A stretch of DNA of 64,000 nucleotides from the NCBI GenBank assembly GCA_023387735.1, contig JAEWHP010000019.1, forward strand, positions 1 through 64,000. The letters run 5' to 3'. Both the position numbers and the translations under genes were made by a program. Of the stretch, positions 40,784 through 50,615 are shown piece after piece. The notes below the pieces were generated by a model. The model was given only the letters and a program-made list of their open reading frames with translations. It was not told where the DNA came from and did no database searches. This DNA is from Pseudomonadota bacterium (GTDB lineage: Bacteria > Pseudomonadota > Alphaproteobacteria > Rhizobiales > Xanthobacteraceae). The stretch's first letter is position 1; every line of letters begins with the position of its first letter.

Positions 40784-40808
40784 GTTTTCTTTCCTCCTTT
40801 TTTTGTTC

Positions 40809-40888
40809 GTCATTCCGGGGCGGCTCGTAGAGCCGAACCCGGAATCTCGAGATTCCGGGTCTGGTCCTTCGGACCATCCCGGAATGAC
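40809..40888. repeat. Palindromic repeat, CATTCCGGG family, copy 1
   Basis: Starts GTCATTCCGGGGCGG, ends CCCGGAATGAC, and contains an internal palindrome CCCGGAATCTCGAGATTCCGGG. A longer relative is at 55402-55505. It sits upstream of the SDR start within the operon. Confidence 0.85.
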
Positions 40889-40919
40889 CGGGGTGGCCGA
40901 CTTGCTCGCGATATTGACG

Positions 40920-42737
40920 TCAGTGATTATCCCGCGCCACGCCGACGGTGCCGGCGATGTTCTGATACCGCGTGGCGATCTCCATGCAGGCGCCGGTGGA
41001 CTGCTGGCCGACGGTGGAGCGATAGAGTTCCTGCCACGGCGTCTGGTTCGCCGGGTAGGGGAAGCCGCCCTTGGCCTTCAGCTCTGCGCGGCGCTGCTTC
41101 AGTTCATCGCTCGTGATCAGGATGTTGGCGTCGCCGGTGTTGAGGTCGATGCGAACCTTGTCGCCGGTCTTCAGGATCGCCAGCCCGCCGTCCGCGGCGG
41201 CTTCCGGCGAGGCGTTGAGGATCGACGGCGAGCCTGACGTGCCGGACTGCCGGCCGTCGCCGATGCACGGCAGCGAGAGAATGCCGCGTTTGATCAGCGC
41301 CGCCGGCGGCTGCATGTTGACGACTTCGGCGCCGCCGGGATAGCCGATCGGGCCGGCGCCGCGGATGAACAGCACGCAGTGCTCGTCGATCTTGAGCGCG
41401 GGATCGTCGATCCGCTCGTGATAATCCTCCGGTCCCTCGAACACGATGGCACGGCCTTCGAACGCGTTGAGGTCCTTCGGGTTGGAGAGATAGCGGTCGC
41501 GGAATTCCTTCGAGATCACGCTGGTCTTCATGATCGCGGAATCGAACAGGTTACCCCGCAGCACCAGGAAGCCGGCGTCCTTCACCAGCGGCTTGTCGTA
41601 AGTCCAGATCACGTCGCCATCCGGCTTGGCCGCCTCGCGGCAGTTCTCGCCCATGGTGCGGCCGTTGACGGTCAGCGCGTCCTCATGGATGCGCTTGTGC
41701 GCCATCAGCTCGCGCACCACCGACGGCACTCCGCCGGCGCGGTGATACTCCTCGCCGAGATAGAAGCCGGCTGGCTGCATGTTCACCAGCAGCGGGATGC
41801 TGTGGCCGTGCTTCTGCCAGTCGTCGATCGAAAGTTCGACGCCGATATGCCGCGCCAGCGCGTTGATATGGATCGGTGCGTTGGTCGAGCCGCCGATCGC
41901 CGAGTTGACCACGATGCAGTTCTCGAACGCCTTGCGGGTCAGGATGTCGGAAGGCTTGAGGTCTTCCCACACCATCTCGACGATGCGCTTGCCGGTCTCG
42001 TACGCGATCTGGCCGCGCTCGCGATAGGGCGCCGGGATAGCGGCGCATCCCGGCAGCGACATGCCGAGCGCTTCGGCAAGCGAGTTCATCGTGGAAGCGG
42101 TGCCCATCGTGTTGCAGTGGCCGACCGAGGGCGCCGAGGACGCCACGATCTCGATGAACTCGTTGTAGTCGATTTCGCCAGCGGCGAGCCGCTCGCGTTG
42201 TTTCCAGACGATGGTGCCGGAACCGGTGCGCTCGCCATTGAACCAGCCGTTCAGCATCGGACCGCCCGAGAGCACGATGGCGGGCAGGTTGACGGTTGCC
42301 GCCGCCATCAGGCAGGCTGGCGTGGTCTTGTCGCAGCCGGTCGTCAGCACGACGCCATCGAGCGGATACCCGAACAAGACTTCGACCAGCCCGAGATAGG
42401 CGAGGTTGCGGTCGAGCGCCGCGGTCGGGCGCTTGCCGGTCTCCTGGATCGGATGAGTCGGGAATTCCATGGCGATGCCGCCGGCGGCGCGGATGCCTTC
42501 GCGCACCCGGTGCGCCAGGTCGAGATGGTGGCGGTTGCACGGGGAGAGGTCGTTGCCGGTCTGTGCGATGCCGATGATCGGCTTGCCGGACTGCAATTCT
42601 TCCCGAGTCAGGCCATAGTTGAGGTAGCGCTCCAGATAGAGCGCGGTCATTCCCGGATTATGCGGGTTGTTGAACCACTCCAGCGAACGAAGCTTCCGGC
42701 CCTTGCCATTGGTGGCTTTGTTGTCGTTTTTTTTCAT
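40920..42737 (-). CDS. IlvD/Edd-family sugar-acid (pentonate-type) dehydratase
   Basis: A 605-aa Fe-S dehydratase turning an aldonate into a 2-keto-3-deoxy acid. ATG 42737 (MKKNDNKATNGKGRKLRSLEWFNNPHNPGMTALYLERYLNYGLTREELQSGKPIIGI) is chosen; 27 upstream residues in frame are untypical. Likely cluster ligands are C67 (NDLSPCN), C135 (TGCDKTTPAC) and C208 (GHCNTMGTAST). The catalytic Ser is in GDGRQSGTSGSPS. The N-terminus and motifs are those of the L-arabinonate / D-xylonate / D-fuconate dehydratase branch, not of IlvD itself. A LacI-type operator copy lies in its promoter region. Confidence 0.92.
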   Translation of the reverse strand: MKKNDNKATNGKGRKLRSLEWFNNPHNPGMTALYLERYLNYGLTREELQSGKPIIGIAQTGNDLSPCNRHHLDLAHRVREGIRAAGGIAMEFPTHPIQETGKRPTAALDRNLAYLGLVEVLFGYPLDGVVLTTGCDKTTPACLMAAATVNLPAIVLSGGPMLNGWFNGERTGSGTIVWKQRERLAAGEIDYNEFIEIVASSAPSVGHCNTMGTASTMNSLAEALGMSLPGCAAIPAPYRERGQIAYETGKRIVEMVWEDLKPSDILTRKAFENCIVVNSAIGGSTNAPIHINALARHIGVELSIDDWQKHGHSIPLLVNMQPAGFYLGEEYHRAGGVPSVVRELMAHKRIHEDALTVNGRTMGENCREAAKPDGDVIWTYDKPLVKDAGFLVLRGNLFDSAIMKTSVISKEFRDRYLSNPKDLNAFEGRAIVFEGPEDYHERIDDPALKIDEHCVLFIRGAGPIGYPGGAEVVNMQPPAALIKRGILSLPCIGDGRQSGTSGSPSILNASPEAAADGGLAILKTGDKVRIDLNTGDANILITSDELKQRRAELKAKGGFPYPANQTPWQELYRSTVGQQSTGACMEIATRYQNIAGTVGVARDNH

Positions 42738-42876
42738 TGGTTTCTCTCCCGCACTGCAAACTCTTGGGCTCAAGTCATGGCAGCGATGGCACCATGCTTG
42801 AGAATTCGTCGGCTGCAAACGCGCTCGCCGTGCCGATTGCCATCTCGGCGAACGTCAATCCTAGTTCGCGCAAAAA

Positions 42877-42890
42877 GACAGCGCTACCAT
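42877..42890. promoter_or_regulatory. LacI-type operator, copy 1 (dehydratase operon)
   Basis: GACAGCGCTACCAT, read on the minus strand as ATGGTAGCGCTGTC, is a near-palindrome centred on AGCGCT. The same 14 bases occur at 43996-44009 before the ABC operon. The copy lies between lacI and the dehydratase gene, 140 bases upstream of the latter. Confidence 0.65.
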
Positions 42891-42920
42891 TTTCTATCGA
42901 GCCCAGCCGCGAGCCGGTCA

Positions 42921-43952
42921 TCAGGCATTTTGCGGCGACGAGCTTTCGCGAACCATCAGTTGAAAGCCGAGGTCGAGCACCGGCTCCTGCGGGCGCCGGC
43001 CCTCGATCGCGTCGATCACCATGGTGATGGCGTGCCTGCCCATCTCATAGCGATTGGTGCGCACGCTGGTGAGCGATGGCACTGCCGACTCCATGTATTC
43101 AAGGTCATTGAAGCCGACGATGGCGAGATCGCGGGGAACCGATATCTGGCGGCGCTGGCATTCGAACAGCACCCCGAGTGCAAGGTCGTCGTTGACGCAG
43201 AACACCGCATCGATATCAGGCACCCTGGCGAGAAGATCGGCGAACAGCGTGCCGCCCAGCGTAACGGTGGTCGGCACCGACGTGGTGATGACGAGGGTCG
43301 GATCGAACAGCGCCGCTCCCTTCATGGCATCACGATACCCCTCGAAGCGGCGCTGGACGCGGGGATCCATCCGCGCGCCGAGAAACCCAACACGCCGGTA
43401 CCCCTGTTCGAGAATGTGCGAAATCGCTGCAAAACCCGCATCGTAATGCGAGAATCCGACCATCATGTCGACCGGACTTTCACCGATCTCCATGATCTGC
43501 GTGATCGGGCAATTCATCGACTCCAGGATCGCGCGCGACTCCGCGGTCTGGTTGATTCCGGTTACGATCAGTCCTGCCGGCTTCTGGGCCCGAAACAGGC
43601 GCAGCAGCTTCTCCTCCTGCAGGATGCTGTAGCGGGTATTGGCAAGCTGGATGCTGTAGCGACTGCCCTCGGAGGAATCGTAGACGCCGCGCAGCACATC
43701 GGCGAACACGTTGTTGGTGAGGGAAGGGATGACGACGCCGATCACTTCGGTCCGATGCGAAGCCAGCGCGCGCGCCGCGAGATTGGGCACATAGCCCAGT
43801 TCCTTCACTGCGCTGTCGACGCGCTCGCGCTTGCTCAGCGACAGTGCTTCGGGATTCCTGAAGAAGCGCGACGCCGTGATCGGACTGACGCCCGCAAGCT
43901 TGGCGACTTCGGTGAGGCGGATTTTGCCAGACTTGGTCTGTTTTCGTCCCAT
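42921..43952 (-). CDS. LacI-family transcriptional regulator of the sugar-acid locus
   Basis: A 343-aa regulator. The N-terminal HTH and hinge (IRLTEVAKLAGVSPITASRFFRNPEALSLSKRERVDSAVKELGYVPNLAARALAS) precede a periplasmic-binding-like sensor domain (EVIGVVIPSLTNNVFADVLRGVYDSSEGSRYSIQLANTRYS...DIDAVFCVNDDLALGVLFECQRRQISVPRDLAIVGFND). Such proteins usually repress until a sugar or sugar-acid is bound; the closest group by pattern is GntR-like. It is divergent from the ABC operon and upstream of the dehydratase operon. The two identical near-palindromes on either side of the gene are its likely sites. Confidence 0.93.
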   Translation of the reverse strand: MGRKQTKSGKIRLTEVAKLAGVSPITASRFFRNPEALSLSKRERVDSAVKELGYVPNLAARALASHRTEVIGVVIPSLTNNVFADVLRGVYDSSEGSRYSIQLANTRYSILQEEKLLRLFRAQKPAGLIVTGINQTAESRAILESMNCPITQIMEIGESPVDMMVGFSHYDAGFAAISHILEQGYRRVGFLGARMDPRVQRRFEGYRDAMKGAALFDPTLVITTSVPTTVTLGGTLFADLLARVPDIDAVFCVNDDLALGVLFECQRRQISVPRDLAIVGFNDLEYMESAVPSLTSVRTNRYEMGRHAITMVIDAIEGRRPQEPVLDLGFQLMVRESSSPQNA

Positions 43953-43993
43953 TCAGCGCTAATATCACAACGAATTAGACGTTTGAACAATTA

Positions 43994-44022
43994 TTGACAG
44001 CGCTACCATCGGATTGCTAAAA
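43994..44022 (+). promoter_or_regulatory. Promoter of the sugar ABC operon with overlapping LacI-type operator, copy 2
   Basis: TTGACA (43994-43999) is followed after 17 bases by CTAAAA (44017-44022). The operator TGACAGCGCTACCA (43995-44008) covers the -35 box, a position where a repressor would exclude RNA polymerase. It is identical in its 14-base core to the copy at 42877-42890. Confidence 0.6.
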
Positions 44023-44147
44023 ACTTTGAAACTGCGGATGATGATGCCCGCTGAATTCGGCTTCCGGCATTAAAGTCGAAAAGACAGAATGGCGTCCTGC
44101 CGACCCGCGGCGCCATATAACAGAAGAAAAGTAAGGGAGAGAATTCG

Positions 44148-45215
<1,068 letters not shown>

Positions 45216-45319
45216 GTGACAAAGCAAGACTAAAGCCAAGACCAAACTAAAAGTACCTAACAACAATAAGAAACGAGGACTGAGCAAGAACCAGAAAATA
45301 CACAAAGGGAGGATGGACC
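45216..45319 (+). promoter_or_regulatory. T-poor, A/C-rich unstructured leader before the sugar-binding protein gene
   Basis: The 104-base spacer between the ATPase and binding-protein genes has only about nine T residues and few possible base pairs. It ends in GGGAGG before the start codon. The composition is unlike all other gaps in the window. An unstructured leader could raise ribosome loading on the binding protein; this is inference. Confidence 0.4.
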
Positions 45320-46639
45320 ATGCACGACTTTACCCGCCGCTCTCTGCTTCAGGGTGGCACTGCGCTGGCGGCGGCCGGCGCGCTAACCGGACCGGCGCTC
45401 CTCGATTTTGCCAAGGCCTGGGCACAAGCCTCGCCGTGGAAGGCCGAGCCCGGCGCCAAGCTGACAGTGATGCGCTGGAAGCGCTTCGTGCCGGCGGAGG
45501 ATGACGCGTTCAACGCCATGGTCGCTGCGTTCAAGACCGCGACCGGCACCGAGATGAACGTGTTCAGCGAGGCCTTCGAAGACGTGCAGCCCAAAGCCTC
45601 CGTCGCCGCCAACGTCGGCTCGGGTCTCGACCTCGCCTGGGGACTGCATACGCTGCCGCAGCTCTTCCCCACCAAAGTCCTGAAGATGAACGACGTTGCC
45701 GATTATCTCGGCAAGAAGTACGGCGGCTGGACCGACGCCGCGCAGAAGACCTGCGTATTGGGCAACGACTGGCTCGGCATTCCCGTCGCAACCATCGGCG
45801 GTTACATGACCTATCGCAAGTCAGCGGTCGACAAGGCGGGCTTCAAGGAATTCCCGACGGATTTCCCCGGCTTCCTCGAACTGTGCAAGAAACTCAAGGC
45901 CAACAACACGCCGGCCGGTCTCGCCCTCGGTCATGCCACCGGCGACGCCAATGGCTGGCTGCACTGGATGCTCTGGGGCCACAATGCCTGGACTGTCGAC
46001 AAGGACGACAAGGTCATCATCAACTCGCCGGAGACCGCCAAGGCGCTGGAATATTGCAAGCAGCTTTCCGACACTTTCATTCCCGGCACCGCATCCTGGA
46101 ACGATGGCTCGAACAACAAGGCGTTCCTGGCCGGCGAGTTGTACTGCACCGCCAACGGCATCTCGATCTATGTCGCCGCCAAGGACGATCCGACCAAGAA
46201 GGAACTCACCGAGGATACCTATCACGCGCTGTGGCCGGTGGGTCCGATCGGCAAGCCGACCGAATTGCAGCTTGCGGTGCCGATCCTGGCGTTCAACTTC
46301 ACGAAATATCCGAACGCCGCAAAAGCCTTTGTCGCCTTCATGCTGGAGAAGGAAAACTACGACAAGTGGCTGACGGGCGCGCGGGGCTATCTCACCCACA
46401 CGCTCAACGCCTATGACGCTTCGCCGGTGTGGACCGCGGACCCGAAGAACGCGGTGTTTGCCCAGGCGAGCAAGCGCGCGCTGCCCGCCTCGGGCATCGG
46501 CAAGGTCGGCGAAAAGGCCGCGACCGCGATCGCCGACTTCATCGTCGTCGACATGTTCGCCAATTACTGCACCGGCTCCAAGGATGCCAAGACCGCGATG
46601 GCGGAAGCCGAGCGGCAGTTGAAGCGCATCTATCGCTAG
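45320..46639 (+). CDS. Sugar ABC transporter substrate-binding protein (family 1)
   Basis: A 439-aa exported protein with a Tat-type signal (TRRSLLQGGTALAAAGALTGPALLDFAKAWAQA). The mature part is a type II binding protein: AKLTVMRWKRFVPAEDDAFNAMVAAFKTATGTEMNVFSEAFEDVQPKASVAANVGSGLDLAWGLHTLPQLFP and GPIGKPTELQLAVPILAFNFTKYPNAAKAFVAFML are typical of SBP_bac_1. Tat export suggests it folds before secretion. It should deliver a sugar or sugar acid to the two permeases encoded downstream. A very stable hairpin follows the gene. Confidence 0.93.
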   Translation: MHDFTRRSLLQGGTALAAAGALTGPALLDFAKAWAQASPWKAEPGAKLTVMRWKRFVPAEDDAFNAMVAAFKTATGTEMNVFSEAFEDVQPKASVAANVGSGLDLAWGLHTLPQLFPTKVLKMNDVADYLGKKYGGWTDAAQKTCVLGNDWLGIPVATIGGYMTYRKSAVDKAGFKEFPTDFPGFLELCKKLKANNTPAGLALGHATGDANGWLHWMLWGHNAWTVDKDDKVIINSPETAKALEYCKQLSDTFIPGTASWNDGSNNKAFLAGELYCTANGISIYVAAKDDPTKKELTEDTYHALWPVGPIGKPTELQLAVPILAFNFTKYPNAAKAFVAFMLEKENYDKWLTGARGYLTHTLNAYDASPVWTADPKNAVFAQASKRALPASGIGKVGEKAATAIADFIVVDMFANYCTGSKDAKTAMAEAERQLKRIYR

Positions 46640-46648
46640 GACGTCAGC

Positions 46649-46676
46649 AACGGGCGGCGGCTGACCGCCGCCCGTT
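46649..46676 (+). promoter_or_regulatory. Stable intra-operon stem-loop after the binding-protein gene
   Basis: AACGGGCGGCGG and CCGCCGCCCGTT form a perfect 12-bp GC-rich stem around CTGA, ten bases after the stop. There is no T tract, so it is more likely a 3'-end protector or partial terminator that keeps binding-protein mRNA in excess over the permease part. Confidence 0.6.
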
Positions 46677-46716
46677 CCAGTCTCACCACGAGTGGCACCG
46701 CCCCGGAAATCGGCCC

Positions 46717-47676
46717 ATGGCTGACATTGTACTCGCGCCGACCAAAGCCAAGCCGCAGCTTCGCGAAGCGACGGCGTGGGACCAGGTCAAGCACAACAGG
46801 AACTGGCTTGGCTTCTGGTTCATGCTGCCAGCGATGGGGTTCCTGATCTTTTTCCTGGCCTATCCGCTCGGGCTAGGCGTCTGGCTCTCGCTCACCGACA
46901 CCAAGATCGGCCGGGTCGGGCACTTCATCGGAATAGAAAACTACGAGTGGCTATGGGATGACTCTATCTTCTGGCTCTCGGTCACCAACACGCTGGTCTA
47001 CACGTTTGTCGCCAGTGCCATCAAGTTCGGCATCGGCCTCTACCTTGCGCTGCTCCTGAACGAGAACCTGCCGTTCAAGGCAATGCTGCGTGCAGCGGTG
47101 CTGATTCCCTTCATCGTGCCGACCGTGCTATCGGCTCTGGCCTTCTGGTGGATTTTCGATTCCCAGTTCTCGATCATCTCCTGGTCGCTGAAACAGCTCG
47201 GCATCATCGACTACAACATCAATTTCCTGGGCGACACGACGTGGGCGCGGATCTGCGTGATCTTCGCCAACATCTGGCGCGGCGTTCCGTTCGTCGCAAT
47301 CACGCTGCTCGCGGGCCTGCAGACGGTGTCACCGTCGCTCTATGAAGCCGCGACGCTCGACGGCGCTACGCGCTGGCAGATGTTCCGCCACATCACCTAT
47401 CCGCTTCTGACGCCGATTATCGCGGTCGTGATGACGTTCTCGGTACTGTTCACTTTCACGGACTTCCAGTTGATCTGGGCAATGACCCGTGGCGGTCCCG
47501 TCAACGCCACCCATCTGATGGCGACTTTGTCGTACCAGCGCGCGATCATCGCGGGCCAGCTTGGCGAGGGTGCCGCGATCGCCAGCGCGATGATCCCGTT
47601 CCTTCTCGCCGCGATCATGGTTTCCTGGTTCGGCTTGCAGCGGCGCAAATGGCAGCAGGGAGAAAGCAATGACTGA
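46717..47676 (+). CDS. Sugar ABC transporter permease (MalF/UgpA type)
   Basis: A 319-aa inner-membrane permease from ATG 46717. Six main helices are visible (WLGFWFMLPAMGFLIFFLAYPLGLGVWLSLTD through IASAMIPFLLAAIMVSWFGLQ). The EAA loop is EAATLDGATRWQMFRHITYPLLTPI, which docks on the ATPase. It overlaps the next permease gene by eight bases. The long upstream frame is rejected because it runs through the binding-protein gene. Confidence 0.94.
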   Translation: MADIVLAPTKAKPQLREATAWDQVKHNRNWLGFWFMLPAMGFLIFFLAYPLGLGVWLSLTDTKIGRVGHFIGIENYEWLWDDSIFWLSVTNTLVYTFVASAIKFGIGLYLALLLNENLPFKAMLRAAVLIPFIVPTVLSALAFWWIFDSQFSIISWSLKQLGIIDYNINFLGDTTWARICVIFANIWRGVPFVAITLLAGLQTVSPSLYEAATLDGATRWQMFRHITYPLLTPIIAVVMTFSVLFTFTDFQLIWAMTRGGPVNATHLMATLSYQRAIIAGQLGEGAAIASAMIPFLLAAIMVSWFGLQRRKWQQGESND

Positions 47677-48604
47677 TCTCCCGACCACGCGAGTGGACCT
47701 CAAGGGCGTGCTGTCGTCATCGGCAGCGACTGTCGCAAAGGCAGACCACAGCGAGGGCATGAGCTATCTGCAATCGGTGCCGCGCCGAATGGTGACGCTC
47801 TATTTTCCGCTGCTGATCATTGTTGTTGTGCTCCTGTTCCCGTTCTACTGGATGGCGCTTACGGCCGTGAAGCCGGACGCGCAACTCCTGGACATGGAAA
47901 CCTACAACCCGTTCTGGACCTGGGAGCCGACCTTCAAGCATTTCTACAAGCTGTTGTTTGAGAGTTACTATCCAAGGTGGTTGTGGAACACGATGTATGT
48001 CGCGGTCGGCGCCACCATCCTGTCGATCGTCGCCAGTGTGCTCGCGGCCTATGCCATCGTCCGGCTTCGCTACAAAGGCGCGAACCTCGTTGGTGGCCTG
48101 ATATTCCTTGCCTACCTCGTACCGCCCTCGATCCTGTTCATTCCGCTGGCGACCGTCGTGTTCCAGTACGGGTTGTTCGACTCGCCGCTGGCGCTGATCC
48201 TGACCTATCCGACGATCCTGATCCCGTTCTCGACCTGGCTGTTGATGGGCTATTTCAAGACCATCCCGTTCGAGCTGGAGGAGTGCGCGCTGATCGACGG
48301 CGCCAGCCGCTGGCAGATATTGATCAAGATCGTGCTGCCGCTGGCGATTCCCGGGCTGATTTCGGCGTTCATCTTCTGCTTTACGCTGTGCTGGAACGAG
48401 TTCATCTACGCGCTGACCTTCCTGCAATCGACCTCCAACAAGACGGTGCCGGTCGCCATCGTGAACGAATTCGTCGATGGCGACGTCTATCGCTGGGGCT
48501 CGCTGATGGCGGGGGCGCTGGCCGGCTCGCTGCCGCTGGTTATCCTTTACGCCTTCTTCGTTGAGCATTATGTGTCGGCCATGACGGGAGCCGTAAAAGA
48601 GTAA
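47669..48604 (+). CDS. Sugar ABC transporter permease (MalG/UgpE type)
   Basis: A 311-aa permease starting inside the previous gene, after GGGAG. Helices begin at MVTLYFPLLIIVVVLLFPFYWMALTAVKPD. The EAA loop is EECALIDGASRWQILIKIVLPLAIPGLISAFIFCFTLCWNEFIYALTFL. It is the second half of the channel. The following gene, DenD-like, starts 49 bases later and is probably in the same transcript. Confidence 0.94.
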   Translation: MTDLPTTRVDLKGVLSSSAATVAKADHSEGMSYLQSVPRRMVTLYFPLLIIVVVLLFPFYWMALTAVKPDAQLLDMETYNPFWTWEPTFKHFYKLLFESYYPRWLWNTMYVAVGATILSIVASVLAAYAIVRLRYKGANLVGGLIFLAYLVPPSILFIPLATVVFQYGLFDSPLALILTYPTILIPFSTWLLMGYFKTIPFELEECALIDGASRWQILIKIVLPLAIPGLISAFIFCFTLCWNEFIYALTFLQSTSNKTVPVAIVNEFVDGDVYRWGSLMAGALAGSLPLVILYAFFVEHYVSAMTGAVKE

Positions 48605-48653
48605 GCGCGCGAGGCCCGGCTGATAATAACAGGGTTCAAAAAGGAGACGGGTC

Positions 48654-49640
48654 TTGCATATTCTCATTCTCGGTGCCGCCGGCATGGTCGGCCGCAAGCT
48701 GACCGACCGGCTGCTGCGCGACGGCCGCCTGGGCAATCGCGACATCACCCGCATGACGCTGCAGGACGTGGTGGCGCCCACCAAGCCCGCCAACGCGTCG
48801 ATACCGGTCGAGGTGGTGGCGTCCGATTTCGCCGATGCCGGGGCCGCGGCGCCGCTGATCGCCGGCCGGCCCGAGGTGATCTTTCATCTCGCAGCGATCG
48901 TCTCCGGCGAGGCCGAGGCCGAGTTCGACAAGGGCTACCGGATCAACCTCGACGGCACGCGCCATCTGATCGACGCCATCCGCCATGCTGGCGGCGGCTA
49001 CAAGCCGCGGCTGGTATTCACGTCGTCGATTGCCGTGTTCGGCGCACCGTTCCCCGAAAAGATCGGCGATGAATTCTTCCATACGCCACTGACGAGCTAC
49101 GGTACGCAGAAGTCGATCTGCGAGCTCCTGATCAACGACTACACCCGCAAGGGCCTGCTCGACGGCATCTCGATCCGCCTGCCGACGATCTGCGTGCGGC
49201 CGGGCAAGCCGAACAAGGCCGCGTCCGGCTTCTTCTCCAACATCATCCGCGAGCCGCTGGCGGGCGAGGAGGTCGTGCTGCCGGTGTCCGAGGACGTGCG
49301 GCACTGGCACGCCTCGCCGAAATCGGCGGTCGGCTTCCTGATCCACGCCGGCACCATGGACCTCAACGCGATGGGGCCGCGGCGCAACCTTAGCATGCCC
49401 GGCATGTCGGTGAGCGTCGGCGACCAGATCGCAGCGCTTGAGCGCGTCGCGGGCAAGAACGTCACCGCGCGGATCAAGCGGGTGCCCGATCCAACGATCA
49501 TCAGCATTGTCTCCGGCTGGCCGCGCGACTTCGTCACCGACCGTGCACTCAAGCTCGGCTTCACCACCGCCGAAAAGACGTTTGACGATATCATCCGGAT
49601 TCACATCGAGGATGAACTCGGCGGCAAGTTCGTGAACTGA
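48654..49640 (+). CDS. NAD-dependent epimerase/dehydratase-type SDR, DenD-like (D-erythronate dehydrogenase family)
   Basis: A 328-aa extended SDR starting at TTG 48654, seven bases after GGAG. The nucleotide motif is LILGAAGMVGRKL, and catalytic residues fit S/T-x-Y-K style elements (FTSSIAVFGAP, LTSYGTQKSICELLINDYTRKG). RLPTICVRPGKPNKAASGFFSNIIREPLAGEEVVLPVSEDVRHWHASPKSAVGFLIHA is characteristic of the DenD group. DenD oxidises D-erythronate to 2-keto-tetronate, but relatives act on other sugar acids. Downstream are KDG kinase and KDPG aldolase, so a longer sugar acid may be the real substrate here. Confidence 0.82.
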   Translation: MHILILGAAGMVGRKLTDRLLRDGRLGNRDITRMTLQDVVAPTKPANASIPVEVVASDFADAGAAAPLIAGRPEVIFHLAAIVSGEAEAEFDKGYRINLDGTRHLIDAIRHAGGGYKPRLVFTSSIAVFGAPFPEKIGDEFFHTPLTSYGTQKSICELLINDYTRKGLLDGISIRLPTICVRPGKPNKAASGFFSNIIREPLAGEEVVLPVSEDVRHWHASPKSAVGFLIHAGTMDLNAMGPRRNLSMPGMSVSVGDQIAALERVAGKNVTARIKRVPDPTIISIVSGWPRDFVTDRALKLGFTTAEKTFDDIIRIHIEDELGGKFVN

Positions 49641-49673
49641 CGTGATGACACGCTGGTTTCCGCGGATGCCGTC

Positions 49674-50615
49674 ATGACCAAGGTCGCTTGCATCGGCGAA
49701 TGCATGATCGAGCTGAAGCAGGCCGATGGCGGCCTGCTATCGCGCGGCTTCGGCGGCGATACGCTCAACACCGCCGTCTATCTCGCCCGGCTGGGTGCCG
49801 GCGTCGATTACATCACCGCGCTTGGCGACGACCCGCTCAGCGACGAGATGGTCGCCGGCTGGGTCGCGGAAGGGATTGGGACCACGCGCGTGTTGCGGGT
49901 GCCCGGCAAGCTGCCGGGCATCTACATGATCCAGACCGACGAGAGAGGCGAGCGGCGGTTCTTTCACTGGCGCGACAGCGCAGCGGCGCGCAGCCTGATG
50001 GATCTGCCCGAAACGCCCGACATCCTGAAATCGTTGGCGGACTATGATTTCATCTATCTCTCGGCGATCACGCTGTCGCTTTACGGCGAGGACGGACGGA
50101 AAGATCTGTTCGCGGCGCTGAATCTTGCGCGCGAAGCCGGCGCCCGTTTCGCGTTCGATACCAATTTCCGCGCCCGCGGCTGGCCCGATCTCGACCTTGC
50201 GCGCGCGGTATTTCGGGATGCCTTCCACCTCGCCGATATCGTACTCGCCTCGACCGAGGATCTGCTGCCGCTCTATCCCGGCGAAAGCGCTGAAAACCTG
50301 CTGGCGCGGATTCCGGGCGCCGAGGTGGTGTTCAAGCTGTCGGAGCCCGCGAGCGTCGTCCGCCTGGACGGCGTTTCCTATCCGATCAAGGCCAAGCCGT
50401 TGGAGACGCAGGTCGTCGATACCACGGCGGCCGGTGACAGTTTTGCGGCCGCCTACATCGCCGCGCGCCTTGCGGGGGCGGACCCGATTGCCGCCGCACG
50501 CGCGGGGCATCGGCTGGCGGGCGTTGTGGTATGCCATCCCGGTGCGATCATCCCGCGCGCGGCGATGCCGCCCGGGCGCATTGAACCTACCACCGCTCGC
50601 AGGGCATCCCCATGA
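49674..50615 (+). CDS. kdgK: 2-keto-3-deoxygluconate kinase (PfkB family)
   Basis: A 313-aa sugar kinase that would phosphorylate 2-keto-3-deoxygluconate to KDPG. The PfkB N-terminal region is CIGECMIELKQADGGLLSRGFGGDTLNTAVYLARLG. The C-terminal signature DTTAAGDSFAAAYIAARLAG holds the catalytic Asp (D255). Pairing with eda (four-base overlap ATGA at 50612) fixes the reaction well. Upstream gene DenD-like is 33 bases away. Confidence 0.92.
   Translation: MTKVACIGECMIELKQADGGLLSRGFGGDTLNTAVYLARLGAGVDYITALGDDPLSDEMVAGWVAEGIGTTRVLRVPGKLPGIYMIQTDERGERRFFHWRDSAAARSLMDLPETPDILKSLADYDFIYLSAITLSLYGEDGRKDLFAALNLAREAGARFAFDTNFRARGWPDLDLARAVFRDAFHLADIVLASTEDLLPLYPGESAENLLARIPGAEVVFKLSEPASVVRLDGVSYPIKAKPLETQVVDTTAAGDSFAAAYIAARLAGADPIAAARAGHRLAGVVVCHPGAIIPRAAMPPGRIEPTTARRASP

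Noticed and set aside
41379..43997. 872-codon + strand ORF opposite the dehydratase and LacI genes
   Set aside because: Antisense to two well-defined proteins and spans their intergenic region; a by-product of GC-rich codon bias.
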